Shown piece by piece: positions 35,100-45,278 of a stretch of 48,759 nt of DNA. Below the pieces are notes generated by a model. That model saw nothing but the letters and a program-made list of their open reading frames with translations. It searched no databases and was not told the DNA's origin. The position numbers and the translations under genes are program-made. The DNA lies in NCBI RefSeq assembly GCF_003333265.1, contig NZ_QOLB01000084.1, positions 1-48,759 on the forward strand, given 5' to 3'. Origin of the DNA: Candidatus Halocynthiibacter alkanivorans (GTDB lineage: Bacteria > Pseudomonadota > Alphaproteobacteria > Rhodobacterales > Rhodobacteraceae). The stretch's first letter is position 1, and each line of letters begins with the position of its first letter.

Positions 35100-36377
35100 T
35101 CAGTAGTTAGAGAGCGTCTGCACACAGGATTTTGTCACAGTGTTGTACATCCCGCAGTCCAGACCGGCCCAGTCGGATTTCAAAACAGCCGATTCCGGCA
35201 GGAAATCTGTCCATGCATCGCCAGCCACTTCGCTGGTCTGGCTGATGATATCGAACTGGCCGTCGGCCTGGATTTCACCGATCAGAACCGGTTTTGCCAG
35301 GTGGTGGTTTGGCAGCATCACCGCAGTGCCCCCGGTCAGGTTTGGCACTTCAAGCCCGTACATTTGGGAGCGTACTGCATCGACATCAGTGGATCCGGCC
35401 GCCTCAACAGCTTTGATCCACATGTTAAAGCCGATCACGGTTGCTTCCATCGGATCATTGGTCACGCGGTCGTCGCCCATGCGTGCTTTCCACGATGCGA
35501 TAAAGGCATCATTCAGGTCACTTTCGGCGGACTGGAAATAGTTCCAGGCGGCGAGGTGGCCGACGAGGTTTGATGTATCAAGGCCCGAAAGCTCTTCTTC
35601 ACCGACAGAAAACGCGATCACAGGGATATCATCTGCCGACACGCCGGCGGCGGCGAGTTCTTTATAAAAGCCAATGTTCGCATCACCATTGATCGTCGAA
35701 ATGACACCAACTTTTTTACCGTCAGCGCCCAGCGCAATCACGTCAGCTACGATTTTGGACCAGTCGGAATGACCAAATGGCGTGTAGTTTACAAAGATAT
35801 CTTTGGCCGCAATGCCCTTGTCCGACAGATAGCTTTCGAGAATGTTGTTGGTCGTACGCGGGTAAACATAATCGGTGCCCAGCAGCGCGAATTTTTCGAC
35901 ACCCAGCTCCTCAAGAAAGTAATCCGTCGCCGGGATGGCCTGCTGATTTGGCGCCGCACCAGTGTAAAACACGTTGCGCGAGCTTTCTTCGCCCTCATAT
36001 TGCACCGGGTAGAACATCAGACCGTTCAGTTCTTCGATCACCGGAAGCACTGATTTGCGGCTGACTGATGTCCAGCCACCGAAAATTACATCCACCTCTT
36101 CGACGGTCAGCAGTTCGCGGGCTTTTTCTGCGAACAGTGGCCAGTCGGAGGCCGGGTCAACAACAACCGCTTCCAGTTGTTTGCCCAGCACACCCCCTTT
36201 GGCGTTTTGCTCGTCGATCAGCATCAACACCGTGTCTTTGAGTGTTGTTTCTGAAATCGCCATAGTGCCGGACAACGAATGAAGCACACCGATCCGGATT
36301 GCATTTTCGGCAAAGGCAGCAGAGCCCAATGCCCCTAAAGCCAGCGTGCCCGCGAGTGCAGTTTTTAGAATAGTCAT
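35100..36377 (-). CDS. urtA: Urea ABC transporter substrate-binding protein UrtA
   Basis: Periplasmic receptor for urea, 425 residues. A clear Sec signal peptide (residues 1-23, TALAGTLALGALGSAAFA) precedes the mature start ENAIRIGVLHSLSGTMAISE. Urea-receptor segments include DWPLFAEKARELL, GGWTSVSRKSVLPVIEE, MFYPVQYEGEESS and GTDYVYPRTTN. Start at ATG 36377 is chosen for the signal peptide and a GGGAGAG ribosome site; the frame is open to 36461 but that extension has no signal character. It heads the operon, divergent from ureD, with a perfect dyad in the promoter region. Confidence 0.95.
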   Translation of the reverse strand: MTILKTALAGTLALGALGSAAFAENAIRIGVLHSLSGTMAISETTLKDTVLMLIDEQNAKGGVLGKQLEAVVVDPASDWPLFAEKARELLTVEEVDVIFGGWTSVSRKSVLPVIEELNGLMFYPVQYEGEESSRNVFYTGAAPNQQAIPATDYFLEELGVEKFALLGTDYVYPRTTNNILESYLSDKGIAAKDIFVNYTPFGHSDWSKIVADVIALGADGKKVGVISTINGDANIGFYKELAAAGVSADDIPVIAFSVGEEELSGLDTSNLVGHLAAWNYFQSAESDLNDAFIASWKARMGDDRVTNDPMEATVIGFNMWIKAVEAAGSTDVDAVRSQMYGLEVPNLTGGTAVMLPNHHLAKPVLIGEIQADGQFDIISQTSEVAGDAWTDFLPESAVLKSDWAGLDCGMYNTVTKSCVQTLSNY

Positions 36378-36449
36378 GAAAACTCTCCCTGCAGGGAGGC
36401 ACATGTCGCGCGGACTTGAAGCGAGAAGCCCATTCACATATGTACACCC

Positions 36450-36468
36450 TGCAACATCCAATGTTGCA
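36450..36468. promoter_or_regulatory. 19-bp perfect dyad, candidate operator between urtA and ureD
   Basis: TGCAACAT (36450-36457), spacer CCA, and ATGTTGCA (36461-36468) form a perfect palindrome, 73 bases upstream of the urtA start. It does not match the NtrC consensus (TGCACCN5GGTGCA), so a dimeric repressor or activator of another family is more likely. The remaining 36378-36791 intergenic region shows no sigma-54 motif I can defend and no gene. Confidence 0.5.
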
Positions 36469-36791
36469 ACCGTGTGGCGGCCCGTCAGATTTCCACGTCA
36501 ATGGGTCGTCACACACCTTCCACTCGGCTCGCATGGCAAGCGTCCTTTCCGGTAAGACCTACAAACTCCGCAATGCAGCGCCGATACAATGCAATCGAGC
36601 TGACAACTTCCAAAATTGCGCTTGCGTGATTAAAATATGTGCGCCACCGGTCCAGGCGCTTATTTTTCAGGCAATCAGCGGCTATCATCTGCCCGCGGCG
36701 TTGTTTTCCTGAGCGTTTCCCCTGAATTTACGTCACTCCGGAACGACAAACAGCACAGCCACCGGAGGCAACAATCACTTTCGTTCAAGAT

Positions 36792-37613
36792 ATGCGTCCT
36801 GCCCAAATGCCAGCCGCGCAACCGCGGGCAAAGGGTGAATTGCGGCTCAGCAGCAAACGGCAGGCTGACAAATCTGCACTCGATACGCTTCGTCAGTCCG
36901 GCGCTTACCGGGCCCTGTTTCCGCGCAGCGGTGACCGCGCTCTTACCAGCGTATTTGTGAACACAGCAGGTGGTCTGACCGGCGGCGACCGGATGTCACT
37001 GTCGGCGACCGCCGGTCACGACAGCAGGCTGACCCTGACGTCCCAGGCTGCCGAACGCATCTACCGTGCGCAGAGCGGCACGATCGCCCGTGTCACCACC
37101 GATCTGACAATCGAAACAAACGCACGTCTGGACTGGCTGCCGCAGGAAACCATCTTATTTGATCGCTCCGCACTGAAGCGCAGGCTGAATGTCACAATGG
37201 CTGCAGGCGCCACATTCCTGGCTGTAGAGCCGGTTGTGTTTGGGCGCATCGCGATGGGCGAGACGCTTCAGGACAGCCTGTTTCACGACGATCTGCGTAT
37301 CACGCGGAATGAAGAGCTGATCTTTGCCGATGCGATCCGGCTTTCTGGTGATGTCGAATCGCAGCTTGCCGCGACAGCGGTTGCCAATGGCGCCCGCGCG
37401 CTGGCCATCGTGATATATGTCGCGCCGGACGCAGAAGCCCGTCTTCCTGCGCTGCGCGCTCTGATGCCGGGCACCGGCGGCGCCAGTCTTATCCGTCCCG
37501 ATGTTCTGTTTGCCCGTTTTCTTGCACCTGACAGCTACCTGTTGCGGCGCGATCTGATCCCGGTGCTCGAGCTTCTGCACGACGGCCCGCTTCCCAAAAC
37601 ATGGACTCTTTAG
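36792..37613 (+). CDS. ureD: Urease accessory protein UreD
   Basis: A 273-residue scaffold that binds apo-urease and, with UreF and UreG, delivers nickel. Family landmarks are SVFVNTAGGLTGGDRM near residues 53-69, LTLTSQAAERIYR near residue 80, and LDWLPQETILFDRS near residue 115. Start ATG 36792 is the first standard start; the best ribosome site, GGAGG at 36764-36768, lies 23 bases upstream, which is too far, and only non-standard codons lie between, so the true start is uncertain. The stop abuts the ureA start directly (TAGATG). Confidence 0.93.
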   Translation: MRPAQMPAAQPRAKGELRLSSKRQADKSALDTLRQSGAYRALFPRSGDRALTSVFVNTAGGLTGGDRMSLSATAGHDSRLTLTSQAAERIYRAQSGTIARVTTDLTIETNARLDWLPQETILFDRSALKRRLNVTMAAGATFLAVEPVVFGRIAMGETLQDSLFHDDLRITRNEELIFADAIRLSGDVESQLAATAVANGARALAIVIYVAPDAEARLPALRALMPGTGGASLIRPDVLFARFLAPDSYLLRRDLIPVLELLHDGPLPKTWTL

Positions 37614-37916
<303 letters not shown>

Positions 37917-37925
37917 GAGCCGCGC

Positions 37926-38231
37926 ATGATCCCCGGAGAAATCTTTCCCGCTGAGGGCACGCTGACACTGAATGTGTGCGCCATTGCGATTACCCTGATG
38001 GTTGCCAACACCGGTGACCGGCCGATACAGATCGGCAGCCATTATCATTTTGCCGAGGCCAATCCGGCGCTGGAGTTTGACCGGCTGGCAGCACGTGGGA
38101 TGCGACTGGACATTGCAGCAGGCACCGCCGTGCGCTTTGAGCCGGGTCAGCGCCGCGACGTGTCGCTTATCCCGGTGTCGGGTGGGCGTCGTATTTTTGG
38201 CTTCAATCAAGACATCATGGGAGACCTCTGA
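37926..38231 (+). CDS. ureB: Urease subunit beta
   Basis: A 101-residue structural subunit with the family start [16 protein letters not shown], the central signature [28 protein letters not shown] (split across residues about 26-53) and the end [17 protein letters not shown]. An AGGAG site precedes the ATG. The stop overlaps the ureC ATG by one base (TGATG). Confidence 0.97.
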   Translation: MIPGEIFPAEGTLTLNVCAIAITLMVANTGDRPIQIGSHYHFAEANPALEFDRLAARGMRLDIAAGTAVRFEPGQRRDVSLIPVSGGRRIFGFNQDIMGDL

Positions 38232-39940
38232 TGGCCGTACAAATTTCCCGCGCCGATTACGCCGCCATGTATGGCCCCACCACGGGAGACAAGCTGCGTC
38301 TTGCCGATACTGACCTGATCATCGAAGTGGAGCGCGACCTGACCCGCTATGGGGAAGAAGTCAAATTCGGCGGCGGCAAAGTCATTCGCGACGGCATGGG
38401 CCAGTCCCAGGTCACCCGTGCTGCCGGCGCCGTTGACACCGTCATCACCAATGCGCTGATCGTGGATCACTCTGGCGTCTACAAGGCCGATGTCGCACTG
38501 TTCAATGGCCGCATCCATGCCATTGGCAAAGCGGGAAATCCTGACACCCAGCCAAGCGTAGATATTATCATTGGCCCAGGCACAGAAATTATTGCCGGCG
38601 AAGGCCGCATTCTGACCGCTGGCGGGTTTGACAGCCACATTCATTTCATCTGCCCCCAGCAAATGGAGGATGCGCTGCATTCTGGTGTGACGACGATGCT
38701 GGGCGGCGGCACCGGTCCGGCGCAGGGTACTCTGGCCACCACCTGCACGCCCGGCCCCTGGCATATCGGGCGCATGCTGCAGGCGGCAGACGCGTTTCCG
38801 ATGAACCTTGCTTTTGCCGGCAAAGGCAATGCCAGCCTGCCCGCAGCGCTGGAAGAACAAGTACTGGCGGGGGCCTGTGCGCTAAAGCTGCACGAGGACT
38901 GGGGCACCAGTCCGGCGGCGATCGACTGCTGTCTGGATGTGGCCGATCAGATGGATGTGCAAGTGATGATCCACACCGACACCCTGAATGAATCCGGTTT
39001 TGTCGAGCACACGATCAAGGCAATGAAAGGCCGCACCATCCACGCCTTTCACACCGAAGGCGCCGGCGGCGGTCACGCGCCGGATATCATCAAAATATGC
39101 GGCGAAGACTATGTCTTGCCCAGCTCAACCAACCCGACCCGTCCCTTTACGGTGAACACGATTGAAGAGCATCTTGATATGCTGATGGTCTGTCACCACC
39201 TCGACAAATCGATCCCCGAGGATGTGGCATTTGCCGAAAGTCGCATCCGTCGCGAAACCATTGCAGCCGAAGATATTCTGCATGATATGGGCGCGTTTTC
39301 GATCATTGCCTCGGACAGCCAGGCCATGGGTCGCGTCGGTGAAGTGCTGATCCGCACCTGGCAGACCGCCGACAAAATGCGCAAACAACGTGGCCGCCTT
39401 TCCGAGGAAACCGGCGACAACGACAACTTCCGGGTGCGCCGTTATATTGCTAAATATACCATCAACCCGGCAATCGCCCATGGCATCGCCCATGAAATCG
39501 GCAGTATTGAAGTGGGCAAGCGCGCCGATCTGGTGCTGTGGGATCCAGCGTTTTTTGGGGTGAAACCTGAAATGGTGCTGATGGCCGGCACCATTGTCAG
39601 CGCCCAGATGGGCGATCCCAACGCTTCGATCCCGACGCCGCAACCCGTCTACAGCCGCCCGATGTTCGGAGCCTACGGGCGCAGCGTTGAACAGTCTGCG
39701 GTAACCTTTGTGTCGGAGGCCGCCCAGGCGGATGACGTGCGGGGCAAGCTGGGGCTCGCCAAACAAACGGTTGCGGTGCGCAATACCCGCAATATCGGCA
39801 AGGCGGATCTGATCCTGAACAATGCCACGCCTCATATCGAGGTGGACCCTGAAACCTATGAGGTGCGCGCCGACGGCGAGTTGCTGACCTGTGAACCCGC
39901 TGAAGTGCTGCCGATGGCACAGCGCTATTTCCTGTTCTGA
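38231..39940 (+). CDS. ureC: Urease subunit alpha (catalytic)
   Basis: Hydrolyses urea to ammonia and carbamate in the cytosol with a dinickel centre. The 569-residue protein has nickel ligands in [13 protein letters not shown], the carbamylated Lys in [12 protein letters not shown], further ligands in [10 protein letters not shown] and [15 protein letters not shown], the mobile-flap Cys-His of [20 protein letters not shown] and the ligand Asp in [11 protein letters not shown]. All key residues are present and the length is normal, so the enzyme should be active once nickel is inserted. It is translationally coupled to ureB. Confidence 0.98.
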   Translation: MAVQISRADYAAMYGPTTGDKLRLADTDLIIEVERDLTRYGEEVKFGGGKVIRDGMGQSQVTRAAGAVDTVITNALIVDHSGVYKADVALFNGRIHAIGKAGNPDTQPSVDIIIGPGTEIIAGEGRILTAGGFDSHIHFICPQQMEDALHSGVTTMLGGGTGPAQGTLATTCTPGPWHIGRMLQAADAFPMNLAFAGKGNASLPAALEEQVLAGACALKLHEDWGTSPAAIDCCLDVADQMDVQVMIHTDTLNESGFVEHTIKAMKGRTIHAFHTEGAGGGHAPDIIKICGEDYVLPSSTNPTRPFTVNTIEEHLDMLMVCHHLDKSIPEDVAFAESRIRRETIAAEDILHDMGAFSIIASDSQAMGRVGEVLIRTWQTADKMRKQRGRLSEETGDNDNFRVRRYIAKYTINPAIAHGIAHEIGSIEVGKRADLVLWDPAFFGVKPEMVLMAGTIVSAQMGDPNASIPTPQPVYSRPMFGAYGRSVEQSAVTFVSEAAQADDVRGKLGLAKQTVAVRNTRNIGKADLILNNATPHIEVDPETYEVRADGELLTCEPAEVLPMAQRYFLF

Positions 39941-39949
39941 GAGGGGCTG

Positions 39950-40399
39950 ATGACACTTATTTCTTCCCATACTATCCAGCGTGCCGGGCAGTGGTCCGGC
40001 GCGGCTGACCATTGTGTGCTGACCTATGATGAACGCTTCCTGCGCCGCAAACGCCTGGTTGCAGTCGAGGGCACGGTATTTCTGGTCGATCTGGCGCATA
40101 CCGTGTCGCTGAATCACGGCGATGCCTTTGAACTGACGGACGGGTGTCTGATCGCGGTCGAGGCAGCGCAGGAAGAATTGCTGGAGATCACCGGCGAAGA
40201 TCTGGTGCGGCTGGCCTGGCATATCGGCAACCGGCACTGCCCCTGTCAGGTCGAACCCGCGCGGCTGCTGATTCAGAACGATCATGTGATCCACGATATG
40301 CTGACGTTGCTAGGCGCGACTCTGCGCGACGTGACCGAAGCCTTTTGTCCCGAAGGAGGCGCCTACGGGCACGGGCGCACCCATTCCCATGCACACTGA
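39950..40399 (+). CDS. ureE: Urease accessory protein UreE (nickel chaperone)
   Basis: A 149-residue nickel-binding chaperone. It contains the peptide-binding N-terminal domain and a C-terminal domain with the conserved His region AWHIGNRHCPCQVE and the metal-binding His in NDHVIHDML. The C-terminus is His-rich ([10 protein letters not shown]), shorter than in Klebsiella, and probably stores or passes nickel to UreG. It lies 9 bases after ureC with a GAGGGG site, and its end overlaps ureF by 11 bases. Confidence 0.93.
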   Translation: MTLISSHTIQRAGQWSGAADHCVLTYDERFLRRKRLVAVEGTVFLVDLAHTVSLNHGDAFELTDGCLIAVEAAQEELLEITGEDLVRLAWHIGNRHCPCQVEPARLLIQNDHVIHDMLTLLGATLRDVTEAFCPEGGAYGHGRTHSHAH

Positions 40400-41033
40400 C
40401 GCGGTTCTGACCCTGGCCCAGTGGCTGTCGCCCGCTTTTCCCATCGGCGCGTTCAGCTACAGCCACGGGCTGGAGTGGTCGGTTGAAAACGGCGACGTCC
40501 GCGACGCGGACACTCTTTGCGCCTGGCTGTCAGCCGTCACCAAATATGGGGCTGGGCGCAATGATTTGCTGCTTCTGGCTGCAGCCCATCGCGCCCAGGA
40601 TACCGCCGAACTGGCAGAAATTGACACTCTGGCCCGCGCGTTGGCGCCTTCAAAAGAACGCCTGCTGGAGACAGTGCAGCAGGGCGATGCCTTTGTGCGC
40701 ACGGTGAGTGACGTCTGGTTGCATGACCTGCCCGGGCTGACATTGCCTGTTGCGGTCGGGGCTGCGGCCCAGGCGCAACGCCTGCCGCTCGACCTTACTG
40801 CACAGATGTTTTTACAGGCGTTTATCAATTCGCTTGTATCCGCCGCGATCCGGCTCATCCCCATTGGTCAGACCGACGGTCAGAAGTGTATTGTCGCCCT
40901 GGCACCGCTCTGCAGGCGCACGGCAGAGCGCGCGCTGCAGCAAAACCTGGATGATCTTGGCGCAAGCTGCTTTCTTTCTGATATTGCATCGATGAAACAT
41001 GAAACCCAATATTCAAGGCTGTTCCGCTCATGA
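40389..41033 (+). CDS. ureF: Urease accessory protein UreF
   Basis: A 214-residue helical protein that bridges UreD and UreG in the nickel-insertion complex. The opening [25 protein letters not shown] (residues about 8-32) is diagnostic. Further landmarks are [15 protein letters not shown] and the C-terminal [16 protein letters not shown]. It starts within the ureE end and overlaps ureG by 4 bases, so translation is coupled. Confidence 0.94.
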   Translation: MHTDAVLTLAQWLSPAFPIGAFSYSHGLEWSVENGDVRDADTLCAWLSAVTKYGAGRNDLLLLAAAHRAQDTAELAEIDTLARALAPSKERLLETVQQGDAFVRTVSDVWLHDLPGLTLPVAVGAAAQAQRLPLDLTAQMFLQAFINSLVSAAIRLIPIGQTDGQKCIVALAPLCRRTAERALQQNLDDLGASCFLSDIASMKHETQYSRLFRS

Positions 41034-41641
41034 CTTCACCAAACGGACCCCTGCGCATCGGCATCGGCGGCCCTGTCGGCGCCGGCAAGACCACCCTTAC
41101 CGCAGCCTTGTGCCGCAGCATGCGGGCCCGGTTTTCGGTCGGCGTCATTACCAATGACATCTACACCCAGGAGGACGCCGAAGCCCTGATGCGGCTGCAG
41201 GTGTTGCCCCGGGACCGGATCATTGGCGTTGAGACCGGCGGTTGCCCCCATACCGCCATTCGCGAGGACGCTTCGATCAATCTGGCAGCCATCGCCGATC
41301 TGGTCTCGCGCCACCCCGACCTTGATGTTGTGCTGATTGAATCCGGCGGTGACAATCTTTCAGCGACGTTCAGCCCTGAGCTCGCCGATATTACGCTTTA
41401 TGTCATTGACGTTGCCGCCGGAGAAGAAATCCCCCGCAAAGGTGGCCCGGCAATCACCAAATCCGACATCCTGGTTATAAACAAAACCGACCTCGCGCCC
41501 TATGTCGGTGCGTCGCTTGAGGTGATGAAACGCGACAGTCAAAAAATGCGTGGAGCGCGTCCTTTTGTCTTTGCGTCGCTGAAATCTGGTGAAGGCCTGG
41601 ACGAAATACTGCAACTGGTCCTGGAAATCGGTGGGTTGTAG
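41030..41641 (+). CDS. ureG: Urease accessory GTPase UreG
   Basis: A 203-residue SIMIBI-class GTPase that powers nickel transfer to urease. The P-loop is [11 protein letters not shown] (about 10-20), the switch segment [10 protein letters not shown], and the nickel-binding Cys-Pro-His is in [15 protein letters not shown]. The guanine motif is [12 protein letters not shown]. It is the last gene of the ureDABCEFG cluster; no nickel permease (HupE/UreJ) follows. A convergent ABC importer gene ends 22 bases away. Confidence 0.97.
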   Translation: MTSPNGPLRIGIGGPVGAGKTTLTAALCRSMRARFSVGVITNDIYTQEDAEALMRLQVLPRDRIIGVETGGCPHTAIREDASINLAAIADLVSRHPDLDVVLIESGGDNLSATFSPELADITLYVIDVAAGEEIPRKGGPAITKSDILVINKTDLAPYVGASLEVMKRDSQKMRGARPFVFASLKSGEGLDEILQLVLEIGGL

Positions 41642-41662
41642 TCCCGGACATAACGCCCGGGA
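41642..41662. terminator. Hairpin in the 21-base gap between convergent ureG and ynjD
   Basis: TCCCGG (41642-41647) and CCGGGA (41657-41662) form a 6-bp stem with a 9-base loop exactly filling the gap between the two stop codons. Lacking a U-tract on either strand, it may be a minimal bidirectional terminator. Confidence 0.4.
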
Positions 41663-42325
41663 TCAAGTGAGAGAGTGCACATCCTGCATCTGGATTATTT
41701 TACCGCCGCTGGCTTGTGCATCTTCCAGGTCGTGGGTGACAAGCAGCACCGGCAGACCCTGCTCGCGCGCCCGGGCAAAAACCAGTGTCCGCATCTGTGC
41801 GCGCAGTGTCGCGTCCAGCCCGGAAAAGGGTTCATCCAGCAACAGCGCAGCCGGTTCAGACAGCAACATGCGCATCAGGGCTACCCGGGCTTTCTGGCCG
41901 CCGGACAATGTGGCCGGGTCTCTGTTATCAAACCCATCAAGACCGATATCGGCCAGAGCGACACTGATCCGCGCCGCGCGGTGTTTTGTGGGTCGCAGGC
42001 CAAATGCCAGGTTTGCGCCAACCGACAAATGGGGAAACAACAGATCGTCCTGAAACAGGATGCCGATATTGCGCTGTTCCGGACGCGCTGCGGTGATGTC
42101 CCGCCCGTCCAGCCGGATCAGCCCCGAACAGGTGAAAGCCGGATCCAGCGTGCCAGTGATCGCCGCCAGCAACGTCGATTTGCCGGAGCCGGACGGCCCC
42201 ATCAGCGACAGCACCTCACCCGGATCGATATGGGCGTCGATCTCTGTCAGTGTGCTGGTGCCGCGGGAAATACGCAGGTTTTGCAGGGACAGGCCCTGTT
42301 GTCTGCTGCTGGAGGTGTCAGTCAT
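41663..42325 (-). CDS. ynjD: YnjD-like ABC transporter ATP-binding protein
   Basis: A 220-residue ATPase. Walker A is GPSGSGKST (about 38-46), the Q-loop FQDDLLFPHLSVGANLAFG, the signature LSGGQKARVALMRML, Walker B LLLDEPFSGLDATLR and the H-loop VTHDLEDA. Start ATG 42325 is used because the family begins here; upstream residues lie inside the permease gene. It overlaps the permease stop by 8 bases. Gene order receptor-permease-ATPase matches the ynjBCD system. Thiamine or another small anion has been proposed for related systems; the real substrate is uncertain. Confidence 0.85.
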   Translation of the reverse strand: MTDTSSSRQQGLSLQNLRISRGTSTLTEIDAHIDPGEVLSLMGPSGSGKSTLLAAITGTLDPAFTCSGLIRLDGRDITAARPEQRNIGILFQDDLLFPHLSVGANLAFGLRPTKHRAARISVALADIGLDGFDNRDPATLSGGQKARVALMRMLLSEPAALLLDEPFSGLDATLRAQMRTLVFARAREQGLPVLLVTHDLEDAQASGGKIIQMQDVHSLT

Positions 42326-44057
42326 TGTATAAGGCCTTGCGGTTGAACCAGATAAGCCGGGGCAGAAAAAGCGCCAGCGCAAAGGGGACTAAAGCGGCGC
42401 CGGTCTGCACCAGAGCATAGACGCCAATGGCGCGGCGGTCGCCCCCTGAGGCCAGCGCGACCGCTTCGGTGGTCAGGGTCATGACGCGGCCACCCCCGAC
42501 CAGCAAGGTTGGCAGATACTGTCCAACCGAGACCGCGAATCCCACCGCCGCAGCTGTCAGAACCGGTGCCAGCAACATAGGCAGGCGCAGGGTCCACAGC
42601 ACCCGGTCAGCCCCGGCACCAAGCGCGCCGCCGATCGTGGCGTAGCGTTTGTCCCAGGCGCGGAACGGATCCGCGAGCGACAGAAACACATAGGGCAGCA
42701 CGAACACGACATGGACTGCAATAACCGCCGCTCTGCCGGACGTCAGCCCCAGCGAGATCATCAACGTCTGTACCCCGGGCAGAAAGGCGACCTGCGGTAT
42801 CAGCAGTGGCAGGTACAGGATCCAGAATCCACCGCGCCCCATGCGCAGCCCGTGCCGGTGCTCGGCTTCCAGACAGCCGATGGTCAGCACAAGCGCGATC
42901 AGGGTTGAAACAGCTGCGATGACGACGGTTTCTTGCAACGGCTGGGCCAGCGTCGGCCCGAACCGCAGCCAGCTGCGCAGGCTGAACTCCTGCGGCAGCA
43001 GATCGGGAAAACGCCAGAGCCCGGCGAAAGACCAGGTGATCAGACCCGCAAGCCCCAGCAGCACTGCCAGGACCGAAATCCCGGCCAGCAGAATTGCCAA
43101 GGGCCGCAGAGCCCGCAGCGCAGGGGCACGTTGACCGGATTCGGTCCAGCGCATGCCCAGCTTTGCGGTGACGATCTCGCCGCCACGCCAGGCGACAAGA
43201 GAAGCGAGCACCAGGCCGAGCTGGACCAGCGCCCCGGCGGCGGCGCGCAGCCGCAGGGTCAGATCCGGGTCCGAGGTCCAGCGCACGATCTGCACCGACA
43301 GCGGCGGCGGGGTATTGGGCCCCAGAATGACCGCGACATCGACCACCGACATCGAATAGGCCAGCACCACATAGACCGGCAGCCGGATCTGGGCATAGAC
43401 GCGGGGAAATATGGCTTTCAGCCAGGCAGCTTCGCGGCCGTAGCCCAGGCTGCGGGCGATCACCAGCGACCTGCGGCTTTGGACCTGGCCCATGGCGGCC
43501 ATTGCCATCAGCAGCAGAAACGGCACTTCCTTTACCACCAGCCCGGCAATAAGTGACAGGCCCATCGGGTCCTGCAGGATCAACAGGTCGGGCGGCCGGT
43601 CCCAACCCGTCAGTGCCGGGGAAACGGCGCGCACAATCCAGCCAGAGGGGGCAATCAGGAAGGCGAGGCCAAAGGCCGCCGCGGCATGGGGCACTGACAA
43701 AAGCGGCGACAGCAGGCGACGCAGCAGCGTAAAAACTTTAGTGTCCTGCAGCGACGCCAGGATCAGGGTGACCAGGGCCAGCGACAGCAGGGTGGCGCCA
43801 AGCCCGCTGGACAGGCTGAGGCGCAGCGCGCTGTTAAAACCGGGCCAGGCGAAAAGATCCCGGAACGCGTTCAGCCCCGGCTCATAGAGACCCAGTGCCG
43901 GCATGATGCCAAAAGCAGGGGCAACCGTGCCGACAAACCCGGCCAGAACCGGCCCTGCCAGCACCAACACCGTCAGCAAGGGCAACAGGCGCAGTACAAC
44001 CGGGCGGCGCGCGGTGTGCTTCCGCCCGGTTGCGCTGATATTTTCGGCGCGGCCCAT
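42318..44057 (-). CDS. ynjC: YnjC-like two-domain ABC transporter permease
   Basis: A 579-residue inner-membrane protein formed of two permease halves (about 15-285 and 325-575), each with about six membrane segments, as in ThiP, FbpB and YnjC. The cytoplasmic EAA loops are near SLGYGREAAWLKAIFPRVY in the first half and GGALGAGADRVLWTLRLPM in the second. A fused dimer means no second permease gene is needed. It begins 3 bases after the receptor gene stop and overlaps the ATPase gene. Confidence 0.86.
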   Translation of the reverse strand: MGRAENISATGRKHTARRPVVLRLLPLLTVLVLAGPVLAGFVGTVAPAFGIMPALGLYEPGLNAFRDLFAWPGFNSALRLSLSSGLGATLLSLALVTLILASLQDTKVFTLLRRLLSPLLSVPHAAAAFGLAFLIAPSGWIVRAVSPALTGWDRPPDLLILQDPMGLSLIAGLVVKEVPFLLLMAMAAMGQVQSRRSLVIARSLGYGREAAWLKAIFPRVYAQIRLPVYVVLAYSMSVVDVAVILGPNTPPPLSVQIVRWTSDPDLTLRLRAAAGALVQLGLVLASLVAWRGGEIVTAKLGMRWTESGQRAPALRALRPLAILLAGISVLAVLLGLAGLITWSFAGLWRFPDLLPQEFSLRSWLRFGPTLAQPLQETVVIAAVSTLIALVLTIGCLEAEHRHGLRMGRGGFWILYLPLLIPQVAFLPGVQTLMISLGLTSGRAAVIAVHVVFVLPYVFLSLADPFRAWDKRYATIGGALGAGADRVLWTLRLPMLLAPVLTAAAVGFAVSVGQYLPTLLVGGGRVMTLTTEAVALASGGDRRAIGVYALVQTGAALVPFALALFLPRLIWFNRKALYND

Positions 44058-44060
44058 ATC

Positions 44061-45278
44061 TTACCGGGCGGTGCCGTAGCGGCTGATCCAGTCCGCAGTC
44101 ACCCGGGTCATCCAACTGGGGTGCGGTTCCGCAAGCGCCTGGCCCAGTTCCACTGGTGTCAACGTCGCGATGCCAAGGTCGATATTTTCAAACCTGGCCC
44201 GGTCCTCAGCCGACAAAGCGGCCATGTCGAGCACGGTACCATAGCCAAGATAGTCCGGGTTCAGCGCCCGGGCCTGGGCTTCGGGCGACAGCAGGAAGTT
44301 GGCGACAATCATCGCGCCTTCCGCCGCATTGGCGTTATAAGGGATTGCCACGAAAGAGGCGTTGCCGATGGTGCCGTCCCGCAGCACAAACGTGCGCACC
44401 GTGTCGGGCAGCTCAAAATTGGCAATCGCCGTTGAGGCGGCCCCGGGGCTGAAAGAAATCGCCAGGTCGATCTCATTGTCGGCGATCAGCGCCAGCTGGG
44501 TATTGCCGGTCTGCGGATAGGCTCTGCCCTGACGCCAAAGCGTTGGGGTCAGGGCATCCAGATAGTCCCACAGCGGCGCGGTAACCGTGGCGTAAGTGTC
44601 GTCGCTGGCCGGCGCAAGCAGCGGCGCGGGATCCTCAACCAGATCATACAGCGCCTGTTTCAAAAAAGTTGAACCAAGGAAATCCGGCGGTTGAGGATAG
44701 GTGAAGCGGCCAGGATTGGCGCGCGACCACTCCAGGATCGCCGCCATATCAGGCAACGGTTCAGCCAGATCAGCCGTGTCATACATGAACACCACCTGAG
44801 CCATCGCCCAGGGGCTTTCGAACCCGTCCGTCGGCACAGTGAAATCAGTCTGAACGGTTTTGCCGTCCACATCGACAATCTGCCAGTTGGGCAGCTGTTC
44901 AGCAAATGGCCCGAACAACAGGCCGCTTTCTTTCATTGCGGCAAAATTGGCACCGTTAATCCAGATCAGGTCAACTGCCCCGCCGCTGTCTTTGCCGGCG
45001 CTTTTTTCGGCAAGCACCCGCGAAACCGCATCAGCTGTGTCTGACAGCTTCACATGTTCAAGCGTGACACCATATTCCTCTGACACGCGGTTGCCGACCC
45101 AGGCAATAAAATCATTGGTGGTGGTCGATCCGCCCCAGGCATTCCAGTAAACGGTCTGACCGCGTGCAGCAGATTGCACCGCGTCCCAGTCGGCGGGGTT
45201 CGTGTCTGCAAGGGTTGGTAATGCGAGGCCAGGTATGGCAAGAGCGGCGGCGGCAATTGCGGCGAAAGAAAAGCGCAT
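44061..45278 (-). CDS. ynjB: YnjB-like ABC transporter substrate-binding protein
   Basis: A 405-residue periplasmic receptor with a Sec signal peptide (residues 1-24, FAAIAAAALAIPGLALPTLA). The YnjB landmarks TVYWNAWGGSTTTNDFIAW (about 43-61), DLIWINGANFAAMKESGLLFGPF and PTDGFESPWAMAQVVFMYD are present. The fold is the type used for anions, thiamine and polyamines, and the Trp/Tyr-rich pocket segments would suit an aromatic or small organic ligand. Substrate unknown. It is the first gene of the leftward ynjBCD operon. Confidence 0.86.
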   Translation of the reverse strand: MRFSFAAIAAAALAIPGLALPTLADTNPADWDAVQSAARGQTVYWNAWGGSTTTNDFIAWVGNRVSEEYGVTLEHVKLSDTADAVSRVLAEKSAGKDSGGAVDLIWINGANFAAMKESGLLFGPFAEQLPNWQIVDVDGKTVQTDFTVPTDGFESPWAMAQVVFMYDTADLAEPLPDMAAILEWSRANPGRFTYPQPPDFLGSTFLKQALYDLVEDPAPLLAPASDDTYATVTAPLWDYLDALTPTLWRQGRAYPQTGNTQLALIADNEIDLAISFSPGAASTAIANFELPDTVRTFVLRDGTIGNASFVAIPYNANAAEGAMIVANFLLSPEAQARALNPDYLGYGTVLDMAALSAEDRARFENIDLGIATLTPVELGQALAEPHPSWMTRVTADWISRYGTAR

